From Algoriphagus halophilus (GTDB lineage Bacteria > Bacteroidota > Bacteroidia > Cytophagales > Cyclobacteriaceae), in the NCBI RefSeq assembly GCF_900129785.1, contig NZ_FSRC01000004.1:1-64000 (forward strand): a DNA stretch of 64,000 nt, read 5' to 3'. Shown piece after piece: positions 45,851 to 55,000 of this stretch; the first letter of the stretch is position 1; the number at the start of each line of letters is the position of its first letter. The notes under the pieces were generated by a model. It worked only from the letters and a program-made list of their open reading frames with translations. It was not told the DNA's origin and did no database searches. The position numbers were made by a program, and so were the translations under genes.

Positions 45851-47368
45851 TTATTCCTTAAGGATTTTATGAGATTCTTGATGTGATCCCCAATTAATTT
45901 TTATAGTGTATAACCCATTTTTGGAACGAAGAAGATATTCCCGAATAATAGTTGTTAGTTCATCAGGGTTATAGCTTGAAAAAGTGTCGGTTATCCCATT
46001 CATTTGAATAATTGAGACAGTTATTAGCTCGTCAAAAATAGATGATGGGTCATTTAATATTAGATTTAAATTGGCTCCATTGGTTGGGTTAGGATAAAGA
46101 TTCCATTTATTAGAAGGTAACAAAGGGTCTAACTGGATAGCTTTGGTTTTACTATAGCTAAAGCTTCCATTTACATCTATTTGTTTTAATCTGTAAAAAA
46201 TATTTCCACCTGAAAAAGGAAGATCTTCATCCTGATAAGAATAGGTAGAAATTTCCTGAGCAAAACCCTCTCCATCTACTCTCCCAATAGTTTCCCAATA
46301 ATCGATTGTATTTACTGCTCGCTCAATTTCAAAATGAGAATTTTGCCACTCCTTGCCAGTCGCCCAATCCAAAATGCCTTTGCGGTCTCTTGAATTATAA
46401 ACAGCATTAAAATAAAGAAACTCAACTGGTAAGATTCTATAGATTATATTTACCACAACCACTCCATCAGCACCTCTACTTCCCCCTGAAGGTCCAGCAT
46501 TTCCTCCTGAACCGTACGAACCGTATCCATTTCCACCTACTCCATCGGCTGTAGTGCCTGTTCCACCTCCTCCAGCTCCAAAAACTCCTGTAAAACCATT
46601 CGGAGTAATTCCATCTCCTCCATTTCCACCCTGCCCAATAGAAGCAGACGATATTCCAGAAGACCCTGTTCCATTTGCACCTCCTCCTCCAGCCCCGGCT
46701 GCTAAAACACTCGTAGTATAACTTCCGTTTCCCCCAGAATTTAAATAAATGATTCCTGATCCAGCTCCCGAACTTGTTCCACCTCCAGAACCTGGACCAG
46801 CTTGAGATGCGGGCGTTTTCCTAGAACCTGCACCACCGCCCGAACCTCCAATACCACCATCTCTATTTGAGCCAGAACCTCCTCCATATCCACCTCCATT
46901 AGCTCTAAACGAACTGGTTGTAATTCCAGAATTTAAAACAACGATTGTATTTCCTCCTACAGTTCCTCTATTGCTTGAGTTTACTGAACCATTCCCTCCA
47001 GCCCCAATTGTTATAACTAATTCAGCTCCTAAGTTCAAATCCAAGTTGATGACTTTAACTTCTCCACCACCACCGCCACCGGCTGAAGTGCCACCTCCTC
47101 CGCCACCTCCTCCGCCGACTAATAAGATATCTACATTTGCCACTGCAAAAATCTCATTTGTTGGGTCGTATCCTGTGATATCAGTCAGGTCTGTAATAGT
47201 GAAAGTTCCATTGGTGGTGTAGGTCTTAGTTGCACTAACTGACCTGGCATATTGAGCTGAAGAATCTAATACACTCCATAGAAAAGTGATTGAAAGCAAT
47301 GAAAACCGTAATAGAGCATTCAAATTCAAATAAAACTTGAAGCCCCAAAGAGCATATTTTAGATGCAT
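45851..47368 (-). CDS. Glycine-rich surface protein with T9SS sorting domain
   Basis: 505 residues. A signal peptide ends near DSSAQ (about residue 38). One glycine-rich domain (about 75-310) contains runs such as LLVGGGGGGGGGTSAGGGGG. A linker (LPVEFLYFNAVYN to FSYSKTKAIQLD) follows, then a type A T9SS domain beginning WNLYPNPTNG and ending SHKILKE. Linker and sorting domain are clearly related to those of the giant protein downstream, so the pair probably arose by duplication and domain gain. Expected on the cell surface. Confidence 0.88.
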   Translation of the reverse strand: MHLKYALWGFKFYLNLNALLRFSLLSITFLWSVLDSSAQYARSVSATKTYTTNGTFTITDLTDITGYDPTNEIFAVANVDILLVGGGGGGGGGTSAGGGGGGEVKVINLDLNLGAELVITIGAGGNGSVNSSNRGTVGGNTIVVLNSGITTSSFRANGGGYGGGSGSNRDGGIGGSGGGAGSRKTPASQAGPGSGGGTSSGAGSGIIYLNSGGNGSYTTSVLAAGAGGGGANGTGSSGISSASIGQGGNGGDGITPNGFTGVFGAGGGGTGTTADGVGGNGYGSYGSGGNAGPSGGSRGADGVVVVNIIYRILPVEFLYFNAVYNSRDRKGILDWATGKEWQNSHFEIERAVNTIDYWETIGRVDGEGFAQEISTYSYQDEDLPFSGGNIFYRLKQIDVNGSFSYSKTKAIQLDPLLPSNKWNLYPNPTNGANLNLILNDPSSIFDELITVSIIQMNGITDTFSSYNPDELTTIIREYLLRSKNGLYTIKINWGSHQESHKILKE

Positions 47369-47633
47369 TCTTTAGACTTAAAATCTAATCTTTATCAGGG
47401 TGAGATTAAAGACCAAATCCTTTCAGAATTAATTAAAACAACTAGCTAATAGGATGTCAACTGAAATTTAAATTATATGCCTTAACATTTAAGTCATAAT
47501 TCATTGAATGTCAGTGGATAGGGTGTACTTTCATAGGGTTTTCAAATGTAAAAAGTCTATATCAATTTTTTACATTTACCTCCAAAAAAATGTCGAATAA
47601 CTACTGAAAAATCTATTTGGAATTTTTATTCCT
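47369..47633. other. Intergenic region between rho and the glycine-rich gene
   Basis: AT-rich spacer without a gene. CAAATGTA at 47543-47550 reads as a perfect minus-strand TAnnTTTG but would give a leader of about 170 bases for the glycine-rich gene, so I hold it as weak. Confidence 0.4.
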
Positions 47634-47674
47634 CAAAAAATAAAAGCCTTTGATTTAATTAAATCAAAGGCTTT
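47634..47674 (-). terminator. Terminator of rho
   Basis: A 14-bp perfect stem (47643-47656 with 47661-47674) followed on the minus strand by a U-rich tract (A-run at 47634-47642 on the plus strand), 24 bases after the rho stop. Confidence 0.8.
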
Positions 47675-47697
47675 AAAATCGATCCGGAATTGAGAAG

Positions 47698-49452
47698 TTA
47701 ACCGTTCATGCTGATCAAAAACTCAGCATTATCTCGGGTTCCTTTCATTCTTTGTAACAAGAATTCCATGGACTCCTGAGCAGTCATATCACTCATGAGT
47801 TTACGCAGAATCCATACTCGCTGCATTTCTTCTTTGTCCATCAAGAGATCTTCTCTTCTTGTTCCAGAACTCAATACATCGATAGATGGATAGATTCTTC
47901 TGTTGGCAAGTTTTCTGTCCAAGGCCAGTTCCATGTTGCCTGTTCCTTTGAATTCTTCAAAGATCACTTCATCCATCTTAGATCCTGTTTCTACCAAGGC
48001 GGTGGCGATGATGGTTAATGAACCACCATTCTCAACATTTCTCGCAGCTCCAAAGAACCTTTTTGGTTTATGAAGCGCATTGGCATCCACACCACCAGAA
48101 AGAATTTTTCCTGAACTAGGAACTACTGTGTTATGGGCTCTAGCTAGTCTGGTAATTGAATCTAATAAGATCACTACATCATGACCAACTTCCACCATTC
48201 TCTTTGCTTTCTCCAACACAATATTGGCCACTTTTACGTGACGGTCTGCTGTCTCATCAAATGTGGAAGAGATCACCTCAGCATTCACTGATCTTGCCAT
48301 ATCCGTCACTTCTTCTGGTCTTTCGTCAATCAGAAGTATCATCAAATGCACTTCAGGATGGTTTTTGGTGATCGCGTTTGCAATCTGCTGTAATAGTACA
48401 GTTTTACCAGTTTTTGGCTGTGCAACAATCATCCCTCTTTGCCCTTTACCAATTGGTGCAAATAAATCTAGGATTCTAGTAGACATTTTATCAGGAGAAG
48501 TAGAAAGATTTAATCTTTCCTCAGGGAAAAGAGGTGTCAAATACTCAAAAGGTACTCTATCTCTAATTTCATCCGTGGTTTTACCATTGACTGTCTCAAT
48601 TTTTAATAGGGCAAAATACTTTTCCCCTTCTTTTGGAGGTCGGATGGATCCTTTAATATGGTCTCCGGTTTTTAAACCGAACAGTTTTACCTGACTTGGT
48701 GATACATAGATGTCATCTGGAGAAGCTAGGTAATTGTAATCCAAAGACCTTAAGAAACCATAACCTTCCTGCATCATTTCCAGAACACCTTCATTGACAA
48801 TGACACCGTCAAATTCGCGGGCATTGACAAAAGGTCTCTTTCTATTCGAATGTGGAGTCGTTTCAGCAGCAGGTGCCATCACCTCATCCTGAGATTTGAA
48901 GTTTTTCCTTCTTGGAAGTTCTACCTCCGGCTCTGGCTTATCATTGGATTTTGGAGAAGGAGCAGCTGCTTTTGGATTTTCTTCTTTACTCTTCTCGTCA
49001 AAAACCTTTCTTCTTGGTCTAAAAGTTTTGGCATCTTCTGCCTTGGCGGAATCCTCTTTAGGAGTTTCAGCTTTGGCGGGAGCTTCCTTCTTAGGGGCTC
49101 TTTCAGTTTTTGCTTCTACCTTCTTGGGTTCTTCCGAAGACGAGTTCTCAGCAGGCTTTTCTTTTGGGATCTCCGTTACATTTTGCCTTTTAAATTTAGG
49201 CTTGAATTCAGGTTCTTCGGAAGCAGGTTTTTCACTTGGTGCTGCTTTCTTCTCTTCCTCTGGAGCTTTGGTTTCAGCAACAGACGGTTTCTTTTTAGGC
49301 AATGCTTTTTCTGGGGTGATAGCTTGCTGGTCAAGGATCGCGTAGACTAGATCGTCTTTCTTTAGAGTCTTGTGGTTTTTAACTCCCAGTTCCTCTGCGA
49401 TTTCCTTCAGTTCAGACAGTAGTCTGATTCTGAGTTCTTCTATGTTGTACAT
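47698..49452 (-). CDS. rho: Transcription termination factor Rho with N-terminal disordered insertion
   Basis: 584 residues from the ATG at 49452, where the protein begins [18 protein letters not shown], the normal Rho N-domain. A longer frame reaching 49569 adds a non-conserved hydrophobic stretch and is rejected. The Rho_N helices (about 1-45) are split from the RNA-binding cold-shock domain by a Lys/Glu/Pro/Ala-rich low-complexity insertion (about 47-205). The ATPase core has [16 protein letters not shown] (Walker A, about 340-350) and [14 protein letters not shown]. The hexameric helicase ends transcription. Bacteroides Rho has a comparable insertion reported to drive phase separation. 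Confidence 0.95.
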   Translation of the reverse strand: MYNIEELRIRLLSELKEIAEELGVKNHKTLKKDDLVYAILDQQAITPEKALPKKKPSVAETKAPEEEKKAAPSEKPASEEPEFKPKFKRQNVTEIPKEKPAENSSSEEPKKVEAKTERAPKKEAPAKAETPKEDSAKAEDAKTFRPRRKVFDEKSKEENPKAAAPSPKSNDKPEPEVELPRRKNFKSQDEVMAPAAETTPHSNRKRPFVNAREFDGVIVNEGVLEMMQEGYGFLRSLDYNYLASPDDIYVSPSQVKLFGLKTGDHIKGSIRPPKEGEKYFALLKIETVNGKTTDEIRDRVPFEYLTPLFPEERLNLSTSPDKMSTRILDLFAPIGKGQRGMIVAQPKTGKTVLLQQIANAITKNHPEVHLMILLIDERPEEVTDMARSVNAEVISSTFDETADRHVKVANIVLEKAKRMVEVGHDVVILLDSITRLARAHNTVVPSSGKILSGGVDANALHKPKRFFGAARNVENGGSLTIIATALVETGSKMDEVIFEEFKGTGNMELALDRKLANRRIYPSIDVLSSGTRREDLLMDKEEMQRVWILRKLMSDMTAQESMEFLLQRMKGTRDNAEFLISMNG

Positions 49453-49657
49453 AAAGAGGGTATGAAATAATAATATTTTGTAAAATGCGGTATTTGGGAT
49501 CGTAATTGATTTTCTGAGCAAAAATGGTCTGCAGGAAAAACTTAAGTCAAAGTGGGCTGACTTAGACAACTACGCTACGTCACAATATTAAAGGATCGGT
49601 TTGGATTTAGCAAATTTTTATTCCTTTACTGTCATTTTCTTTCTAATTGTTTTTAGA

Positions 49658-50347
49658 TCAGTCTAAAAGCTGACGAAGTATAGTCATGGATTTCCAGGTT
49701 TGATTGTTTTCCAATTGTTGATTATAGAACTCAAGTAAGTGATCCATTAATTTCCTTCTTAAAGACAAAGGCACCATGACATCACAAGCATATTTTGAAG
49801 TAATTAACTCATTAATGAAGTTTTCGGCTGACTCTAGCTCTTCTAATTTAAAGGGTTGGCCTTGATTCTCTGTTAAAAATTCTTTGGCACTTTCGGGAGC
49901 AAAGCCTAGATATTTTGCATGCTCAATTAAAAATACCAGGGGAAAATGACTTAAAGAACATTTTTGACGATCCAATTCGATAATGCTTTTTTCCAGGAAA
50001 TCAAAAAGGTATTCATTCTGATAATTCTCAAAAATGGACCTCGTAAGTACCTCAGTCATGAATAAGGCTATTCCGGTTCGGTTAAAATCAAAAGGGATTA
50101 ATTGATTGGCTCGGGTGAGTTTGACTTCAGATATCCGTTGGAGGCCTGTACTTTCTTTATTATACACAACCATGTCCAATAAGGTCATGGGTTGGTATAA
50201 TGCTATTTTGGATTTACTATTCTGACTTCTTACTCCATTGATTAGATACGACTTCAAACCCAGCTCTCTAGTGAAAACTTTGCAAATGATGCTACTCTCT
50301 TTGTAGCGGATATAGCTTAATACGATTCCCGACGTTTTTTGGAGCAT
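49658..50347 (-). CDS. recO: DNA repair protein RecO
   Basis: 229 residues, loading RecA with RecR during recombinational repair. The N-terminal OB fold starts LQKTSGIVLSYIRYKESSIICKVFTRELGL, and the central part FDFNRTGIALFMTEVL is typical. Bacteroidota RecO often lacks the zinc-binding Cys cluster, and none is visible here. It is the last gene of the ferredoxin-tdk-recO unit. Its ATG shares one base with the tdk stop. Confidence 0.9.
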   Translation of the reverse strand: MLQKTSGIVLSYIRYKESSIICKVFTRELGLKSYLINGVRSQNSKSKIALYQPMTLLDMVVYNKESTGLQRISEVKLTRANQLIPFDFNRTGIALFMTEVLTRSIFENYQNEYLFDFLEKSIIELDRQKCSLSHFPLVFLIEHAKYLGFAPESAKEFLTENQGQPFKLEELESAENFINELITSKYACDVMVPLSLRRKLMDHLLEFYNQQLENNQTWKSMTILRQLLD

Positions 50348-50931
50348 TAGTTTTTATCCTCGAAGAAACATTTCCTACACCTTGCTTCATAGGCTTCTTT
50401 CTCTCCCAACATCACTTTTTGTTTGGAGTCTGAAAGTCTTAAAGAAAAGGCCGCTAGATCACCACATTTCATACAAATTGCATGCACCTTCGTCACATAT
50501 TCAGCTATAGCCATTAAGCTGGGCATGGGTTCAAAAGGGTTTCCTTCAAAGTCCATATCCAATCCCGCCAATATCACCCTTTTGCCTTGTCTTGAAAGTT
50601 TTTGCGCAACAGAGACTATTTCATTGTCAAAAAACTGAACCTCATCTATTCCAACTACATCACAATCCCCACTGAGCAAAAGGATGTCATCCGCAAAATC
50701 GACAGGAGTGGAGCGTATCGTATTTTCATTATGTGAAACAACCTCTGAATCACTGTACCTTTTATCGATTGATGGTTTGAAAATCTCTACTTTTTGCCGG
50801 GCAATTTTTGCTCTGTTTAACCTTCTGATCAACTCTTCGGTTTTGCCAGAAAACATAGAGCCGCAAATAACCTCTATTTGGCCTTTTCTTTCAGGAGATT
50901 TGTTCCTTCCTATTGAAGGTTCGATAAACAT
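50347..50931 (-). CDS. tdk: Thymidine kinase
   Basis: Type II thymidine kinase, 194 residues, phosphorylating thymidine in the salvage pathway. The P-loop is [15 protein letters not shown] (about residues 25-39), the Walker B region is [11 protein letters not shown], and the zinc-binding cysteines appear as CMKCG and CRKCF near the C-terminus. It overlaps recO by one base and follows the ferredoxin gene by 4 bases, so the three are an operon on the minus strand. Confidence 0.95.
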   Translation of the reverse strand: MFIEPSIGRNKSPERKGQIEVICGSMFSGKTEELIRRLNRAKIARQKVEIFKPSIDKRYSDSEVVSHNENTIRSTPVDFADDILLLSGDCDVVGIDEVQFFDNEIVSVAQKLSRQGKRVILAGLDMDFEGNPFEPMPSLMAIAEYVTKVHAICMKCGDLAAFSLRLSDSKQKVMLGEKEAYEARCRKCFFEDKN

Positions 50932-50935
50932 ACCT

Positions 50936-51262
50936 TTATTTACTATATTCTATATGTGGAAACTTATTGATTTCAGCCACACGAACCACCACTTCACCTG
51001 AGATCAATTCTGCTTGACAAGATAAGCGTTCATTGGTTTTTAACCTTCCAAGATTCTCAAATTTCTCTTCTGCGGGAGTTTTGGGACTCAAATTTTCACT
51101 TCCAGACATGACAATGATCTTACAAGTAGTACATCGTCCCTTTTTACCACAGGCATGCATCCAATCAATACCATTTTCATGAATTAATTCAATAACTTTA
51201 CAATGAGCTGCATTAGAATTAATTTCTCGATTAAATAAGTTTTGAATGACTATTCGGGACAT
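50936..51262 (-). CDS. 2Fe-2S ferredoxin
   Basis: 108 residues of the plant/adrenodoxin-type fold. The cluster ligands are visible as Cys in [13 protein letters not shown] (Cx5Cx2C) and a fourth in LSCQAEL. It carries electrons in the cytosol to an unidentified partner. It is the first gene of the unit with tdk and recO, and its start is only 32 bases from the divergent gene at 51295. A functional tie to nucleotide salvage or repair is not evident. Confidence 0.88.
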   Translation of the reverse strand: MSRIVIQNLFNREINSNAAHCKVIELIHENGIDWMHACGKKGRCTTCKIIVMSGSENLSPKTPAEEKFENLGRLKTNERLSCQAELISGEVVVRVAEINKFPHIEYSK

Positions 51263-51294
51263 TTATTCGTTGCTTTTTTAAACAGGACTAACCA

Positions 51295-52422
51295 ATGACT
51301 ATTCAAATTAACAGCAATTATTTAGAAAAATACGGCAAGGAATACGCCAGCATCGTGTGCGAAGGGTTTTTTGCTTCGAAAAAATACATGACGGGTCAGG
51401 ATATCATTCAATTGACCAGCAGTACCCAAGTAAACTTTTTTATTATAAAAAGACTATTTGAGCTTTGGCAGGATGAGTTGGCCAAATTGAAAAGCAATCC
51501 TTATTTTGATTATCGAGACATTGCTGTTCATGAAGCCCTTACCCAATTTATGAATGTATTGTCCAGAAGGATTAAAGTGGAACGGGCCCATATAGAACCT
51601 TTGATAGAAACGGCCGTCATTCAATCTATCCAATTAGCGACTGATCCAGTATGGTATTACCAATCCGAAATAGAGGGTGCTCCGGAAGGAAAAATTAATG
51701 AGTATTTGAAAGAGAATAAAAAATACTATAAATGGCATGATCGGGTAATTACATTTCTGATTGATAAGGCAGGATTCGGTCATGATAAAAGTGAATACCT
51801 GAGAGCAATCAGTGCCAACTATCAAGTAGTAAAGGATTCTTTAGAGTCAGAAAATCTTTTGTTAGCCACCTTCGGTGATATCAAAGCCTTTAACTTGGAT
51901 GCATACAGAGAATCTGTCGCAACAGAGGAGCCAAGGAAAAGCACAGCTTCTCATGAAAATGATTCCTCGACTTCCTTTTTTGATCAAATGGATGCTGCAG
52001 AAGATACCCCTTCAAAAAATGAGGGGAAGGAAGAAATTAAAGAAGAAACTCCTAAATTGGAAAAAGAGGAGCCGGTATTTTCTACTCCTAAAACAAACGA
52101 TAGAGGAAATGGGGCTTCACTAAATATTGCTGCACTTAAAAGCAGGTTTGCCTCGGAGTCTTATAACGGCATGAAAGGCGTGATAGGTGATTTGTCTGAA
52201 AGTCTTGCTATCAATCAACGGTTCATGTTTACCAAAGAGCTTTTCGATGGCAATTCAGATTTATTGACCCACGCATTAAAATCAATAGATGAATGTCGAA
52301 ATTTTAATGATGCAATTGACCTTGTGAACTCACGCTATGTAAACGAATTGAATTGGGAAACTGAGTCAGAACCAGTGCAGGAGTTTCTTTTATTGATATA
52401 TAGAAAGTTCGATGATGTATAA
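51295..52422 (+). CDS. Conserved hypothetical protein with acidic linker
   Basis: 375 residues, soluble, no signal peptide. I do not recognise a named domain. An N-terminal all-helical part (about 1-185, starting MTIQINSNYLEKYGKEYA) is joined by an acidic Glu/Lys/Ser-rich linker (about 205-275) to a helical C-terminal part with LNIAALKSRFASESYNGMKG and FMFTKELFDGNSDLL. This organisation and the motif LAINQRFMFTKELF resemble proteins widespread and unnamed in Bacteroidota. It is divergent from the ferredoxin gene, with 32 bases between, and followed by a terminator. Confidence 0.75.
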   Translation: MTIQINSNYLEKYGKEYASIVCEGFFASKKYMTGQDIIQLTSSTQVNFFIIKRLFELWQDELAKLKSNPYFDYRDIAVHEALTQFMNVLSRRIKVERAHIEPLIETAVIQSIQLATDPVWYYQSEIEGAPEGKINEYLKENKKYYKWHDRVITFLIDKAGFGHDKSEYLRAISANYQVVKDSLESENLLLATFGDIKAFNLDAYRESVATEEPRKSTASHENDSSTSFFDQMDAAEDTPSKNEGKEEIKEETPKLEKEEPVFSTPKTNDRGNGASLNIAALKSRFASESYNGMKGVIGDLSESLAINQRFMFTKELFDGNSDLLTHALKSIDECRNFNDAIDLVNSRYVNELNWETESEPVQEFLLLIYRKFDDV

Positions 52423-52441
52423 TCATCAGTGTTTGATTGAG

Positions 52442-52472
52442 AAAGGGGCATTTTTTAAATGCCCTTTTTTAT
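52442..52472 (+). terminator. Terminator after the conserved hypothetical gene
   Basis: A 12-bp stem with one G-U pair (52442-52453 with 52457-52468), a 3-base loop and a T-run, 20 bases after the stop. Confidence 0.85.
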
Positions 52473-52570
52473 TTTACCCTTTGAATCATAAATCAAAACG
52501 AAAGGATTTGTTTAAATCATAGAATATCTTGAATTTAAAGGATTAAATTTTTAAAAATTAAGATTAGGTA

Positions 52571-53137
52571 ATGGTCAAAAAAGGAGAAGGGATGGAGGAT
52601 ATCCCTGAATTTGATTCTGGTATAGATATTATTGATAACTACTGGTATCTGATTAATTACCTAAGGGATTTGATAAAAGCCTCAGAAATCAAGGCCGGTT
52701 TAGTGCTTTCTTTTTATGGTCTCCTTATTAATGTGTTTTTTCAATTTTCTGACCATTTAATAGAAGTGGCCGCTGAAGACCCAGTTATTTATATTTTTCT
52801 TTCAATGTGGTTTTTGTTTAGTGTGACCTCCATTTTTTATAGCTTCCGATGCTTTATGCCCCAAATTGAAAGTAAGTTTGATAATAGTGTATTCTTTTTT
52901 GGAGACATCATCAATTCTTATGGAACCATTAAAGAATATGTAAAAGTACTGGAACAGGTAAGTGTAAAACGGAAGCCTTTACTTGATCAATTAGGAGAAC
53001 AAGTATATATTAACGCCAAAATCACCGCTGCAAAATTCCGCAATGTGAATCTTTCGATTAGATTTCTTTCTTTCAATATTGGCTTATTGTTTGTGTTTAT
53101 TTTGTATTATGCCTTAAGAACTGCGTTACAAGGCTGA
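52571..53137 (+). CDS. PycTM-like membrane protein (Pycsar-effector family)
   Basis: 188 residues; a start at the ATG at 52592, preceded by AGGAGAAGGG, is equally possible. The N-terminal part LRDLIKASEIKAGLVLSFYG has the KAG-type pattern of the Pycsar transmembrane effector family (DUF5706). Two hydrophobic segments (about 43-62 and 72-94), a cytosolic middle and a C-terminal helix (about 165-184) match its topology. Such proteins depolarise the membrane when bound by cyclic pyrimidine nucleotides in anti-phage defence, but no cyclase is encoded here. It is followed after 16 bases by an HD phosphohydrolase gene. Confidence 0.6.
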   Translation: MVKKGEGMEDIPEFDSGIDIIDNYWYLINYLRDLIKASEIKAGLVLSFYGLLINVFFQFSDHLIEVAAEDPVIYIFLSMWFLFSVTSIFYSFRCFMPQIESKFDNSVFFFGDIINSYGTIKEYVKVLEQVSVKRKPLLDQLGEQVYINAKITAAKFRNVNLSIRFLSFNIGLLFVFILYYALRTALQG

Positions 53138-53153
53138 ACTCTTTTTTAATGAA

Positions 53154-53729
53154 ATGAAGGGATATTTAAAACTTAGGAGAATTGTACTAAACAAACTTGA
53201 AGCCGATTTGCCTTCATATCTTTCCTATCATGGAATGGATCATACATTGGACGTATTGAATGTATGTGAGCAATATATCAGACGCTTAAATCTTACGGAA
53301 GAACAAAGATATCTTTTAAGAATAGGAGCAATTGTTCATGATATGGGATTCTTAAAAGGACCAGCAAATCATGAGGAGGTAGGTTCTGAAATGGCTGCAG
53401 GGATTATGCAAGAATTAGGAATGGGAGAAAGCCATATTAAGGAAGTGAAAGGTTTAGTGATGGCAACCAAGATCCCGCAAACTCCTTTAAATCCTTTGCA
53501 AATGATCATTTGTGATGCGGATTTGGATTATCTAGGAAGGGCCGATTACCCCGAAATTAGCCAGAAACTTTTTGAAGAGCTTAAATACATGAAGGTGATC
53601 GAGACAGATGAACAATGGAAAAATTTACAAATCAATTTTCTAAAAGCCCATCATTTTCATACTCCTTTTGCAATCAAGAACCGAGAGCCCCAAAAGCAGG
53701 CTTGGCTTAATAAGCTGCTAAATTCTTAA
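53154..53729 (+). CDS. HD domain phosphohydrolase
   Basis: 191 residues, soluble. The metal-binding HD signature is complete: H in SYHGMDHTLDVL, the HD pair in AIVHDMGFL, H in NHEEVG and D in ICDADLDYLG. HD enzymes hydrolyse phosphate esters, including cyclic and (p)ppGpp nucleotides. It is 16 bases downstream of the PycTM-like gene, the likely partner. From memory, in other Bacteroidota the two domains occur fused in one protein in the opposite order. Its stop overlaps the convergent rodA stop by four bases (TTAA). Confidence 0.88.
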   Translation: MKGYLKLRRIVLNKLEADLPSYLSYHGMDHTLDVLNVCEQYIRRLNLTEEQRYLLRIGAIVHDMGFLKGPANHEEVGSEMAAGIMQELGMGESHIKEVKGLVMATKIPQTPLNPLQMIICDADLDYLGRADYPEISQKLFEELKYMKVIETDEQWKNLQINFLKAHHFHTPFAIKNREPQKQAWLNKLLNS

Positions 53730-55000
53730 CCCAATCTTCCTAATTGCATTGCTCTAGACGCATCTATATTCACAAAGATGAACAGAAGGATGGTAAAGGA
53801 CCAGAGAGAGGAACCTCCATAGCTAAAGAATGGCAATGGAATACCAACTACTGGGAATAAACCAATAGTCATGGCAATATTGATCATAAAGTGAAATAGC
53901 AGGATAGATATAACTCCATATCCATAAATTCTTGCAAATCTGGTTTTCTGCCGCTCCGCCATGATTACCAAGCGAACCAAGAGAGTTACAAATAGTCCGA
54001 TTACCACTAGACTACCCACCCAGCCAAATTCTTCTCCAAGCGTACAGAAAATAAAATCGGTATGCTGCTCGGGCACAAAATCAAATTTGGTTTGAGTCCC
54101 TTCTAAATAGCCTTTGCCCAATAGACCTCCTGAGCCAATCGCAATTTTAGATTGTGTGACATTCCATCCCACTCCCAAAGGATCTAAATTAGGATTAAAT
54201 AGTACCATAATCCTATTTTGCTGGTGATCTGGAAGTTTGGAAACTACAAAATCAATACTGTAGCTATAGGCTACCATGCCTAAACCAATCAATGAAAAAA
54301 CAATGGTTCTCTGCCAGCTTTTTTTTCCGATAATGATTAAAACCAGAACAATTAACCCAATCCCTGCTACCAGGTATAAGTTATTTTCTATTCCTAAGGA
54401 TAAAAGTGTCAAGGCGATAAATCCAAAACCCAAAATGTAATAACGCTGAGGAAGACCTTCGCGATAAAACATCACAAGCAAAGAAAAATAAACCATGGCT
54501 GTTCCAGTATCCGGCTGTAATAGGATCAGAGCCACCGGAATTAATAGAACGCCAAAAGCAATCAATTGATTTTTGGTTTTACTTAGATCAAAGGTAGGAC
54601 GCTCCATCACCTTGGCCAGTGCCAGTGCTGTAGCCAGTTTTGCAAATTCACCCGGCTGAATTCTAAAAGAGCCAAAGCCCACTGTAAGAACTTGTCCATT
54701 TACCTCTTTTCCTATAAATGGAGTAACAACTAGTAAGGCAATAAAAAAGATATAGATGAAAAGCGAAAGATTCTCAAAAAAACGGTAATCTGCTACCATG
54801 ATCAGGATAATCAAGACTACAGAAATTCCAATCCTCACCAGTTGCTGTCCCGAGTTGATAGACATGTCAAACATGCTTTGTGGAGCCTGACTATCATAGA
54901 CTGCAGCATAGATATTGAACCAGCCGAAAATGACCAAGGCAAAATAAATGGCTACTACTAACCAATCCACACGACTGATATGAATATCGGACTCTCTCAT
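53726..55000 (-). CDS. rodA: Rod shape-determining protein RodA (SEDS glycosyltransferase)
   Basis: 424 residues with about 10 transmembrane helices. The SEDS-family peptidoglycan polymerase works with PBP2 in cell elongation. Typical segments are QPDTGTAMVYFSLL, PEQHTDFIFCTLGEEFGW and the terminal GIPLPFFSYGGSS. It lies directly after mrdA on the minus strand with no gap, and is the last gene of the mre operon. Confidence 0.95.
   Translation of the reverse strand: MRESDIHISRVDWLVVAIYFALVIFGWFNIYAAVYDSQAPQSMFDMSINSGQQLVRIGISVVLIILIMVADYRFFENLSLFIYIFFIALLVVTPFIGKEVNGQVLTVGFGSFRIQPGEFAKLATALALAKVMERPTFDLSKTKNQLIAFGVLLIPVALILLQPDTGTAMVYFSLLVMFYREGLPQRYYILGFGFIALTLLSLGIENNLYLVAGIGLIVLVLIIIGKKSWQRTIVFSLIGLGMVAYSYSIDFVVSKLPDHQQNRIMVLFNPNLDPLGVGWNVTQSKIAIGSGGLLGKGYLEGTQTKFDFVPEQHTDFIFCTLGEEFGWVGSLVVIGLFVTLLVRLVIMAERQKTRFARIYGYGVISILLFHFMINIAMTIGLFPVVGIPLPFFSYGGSSLWSFTILLFIFVNIDASRAMQLGRLG

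Noticed and set aside
48850..49350. Plus-strand open frames opposite the rho insertion.
   Set aside because: Low-complexity Lys/Glu/Pro codons lack stops on the other strand; the translated products are Ser/Phe-rich artefacts.
49453..49569. N-terminal extension of rho to 49569.
   Set aside because: The added 39 residues are hydrophobic and unlike Rho. The protein from 49452 starts with a normal Rho N-domain.
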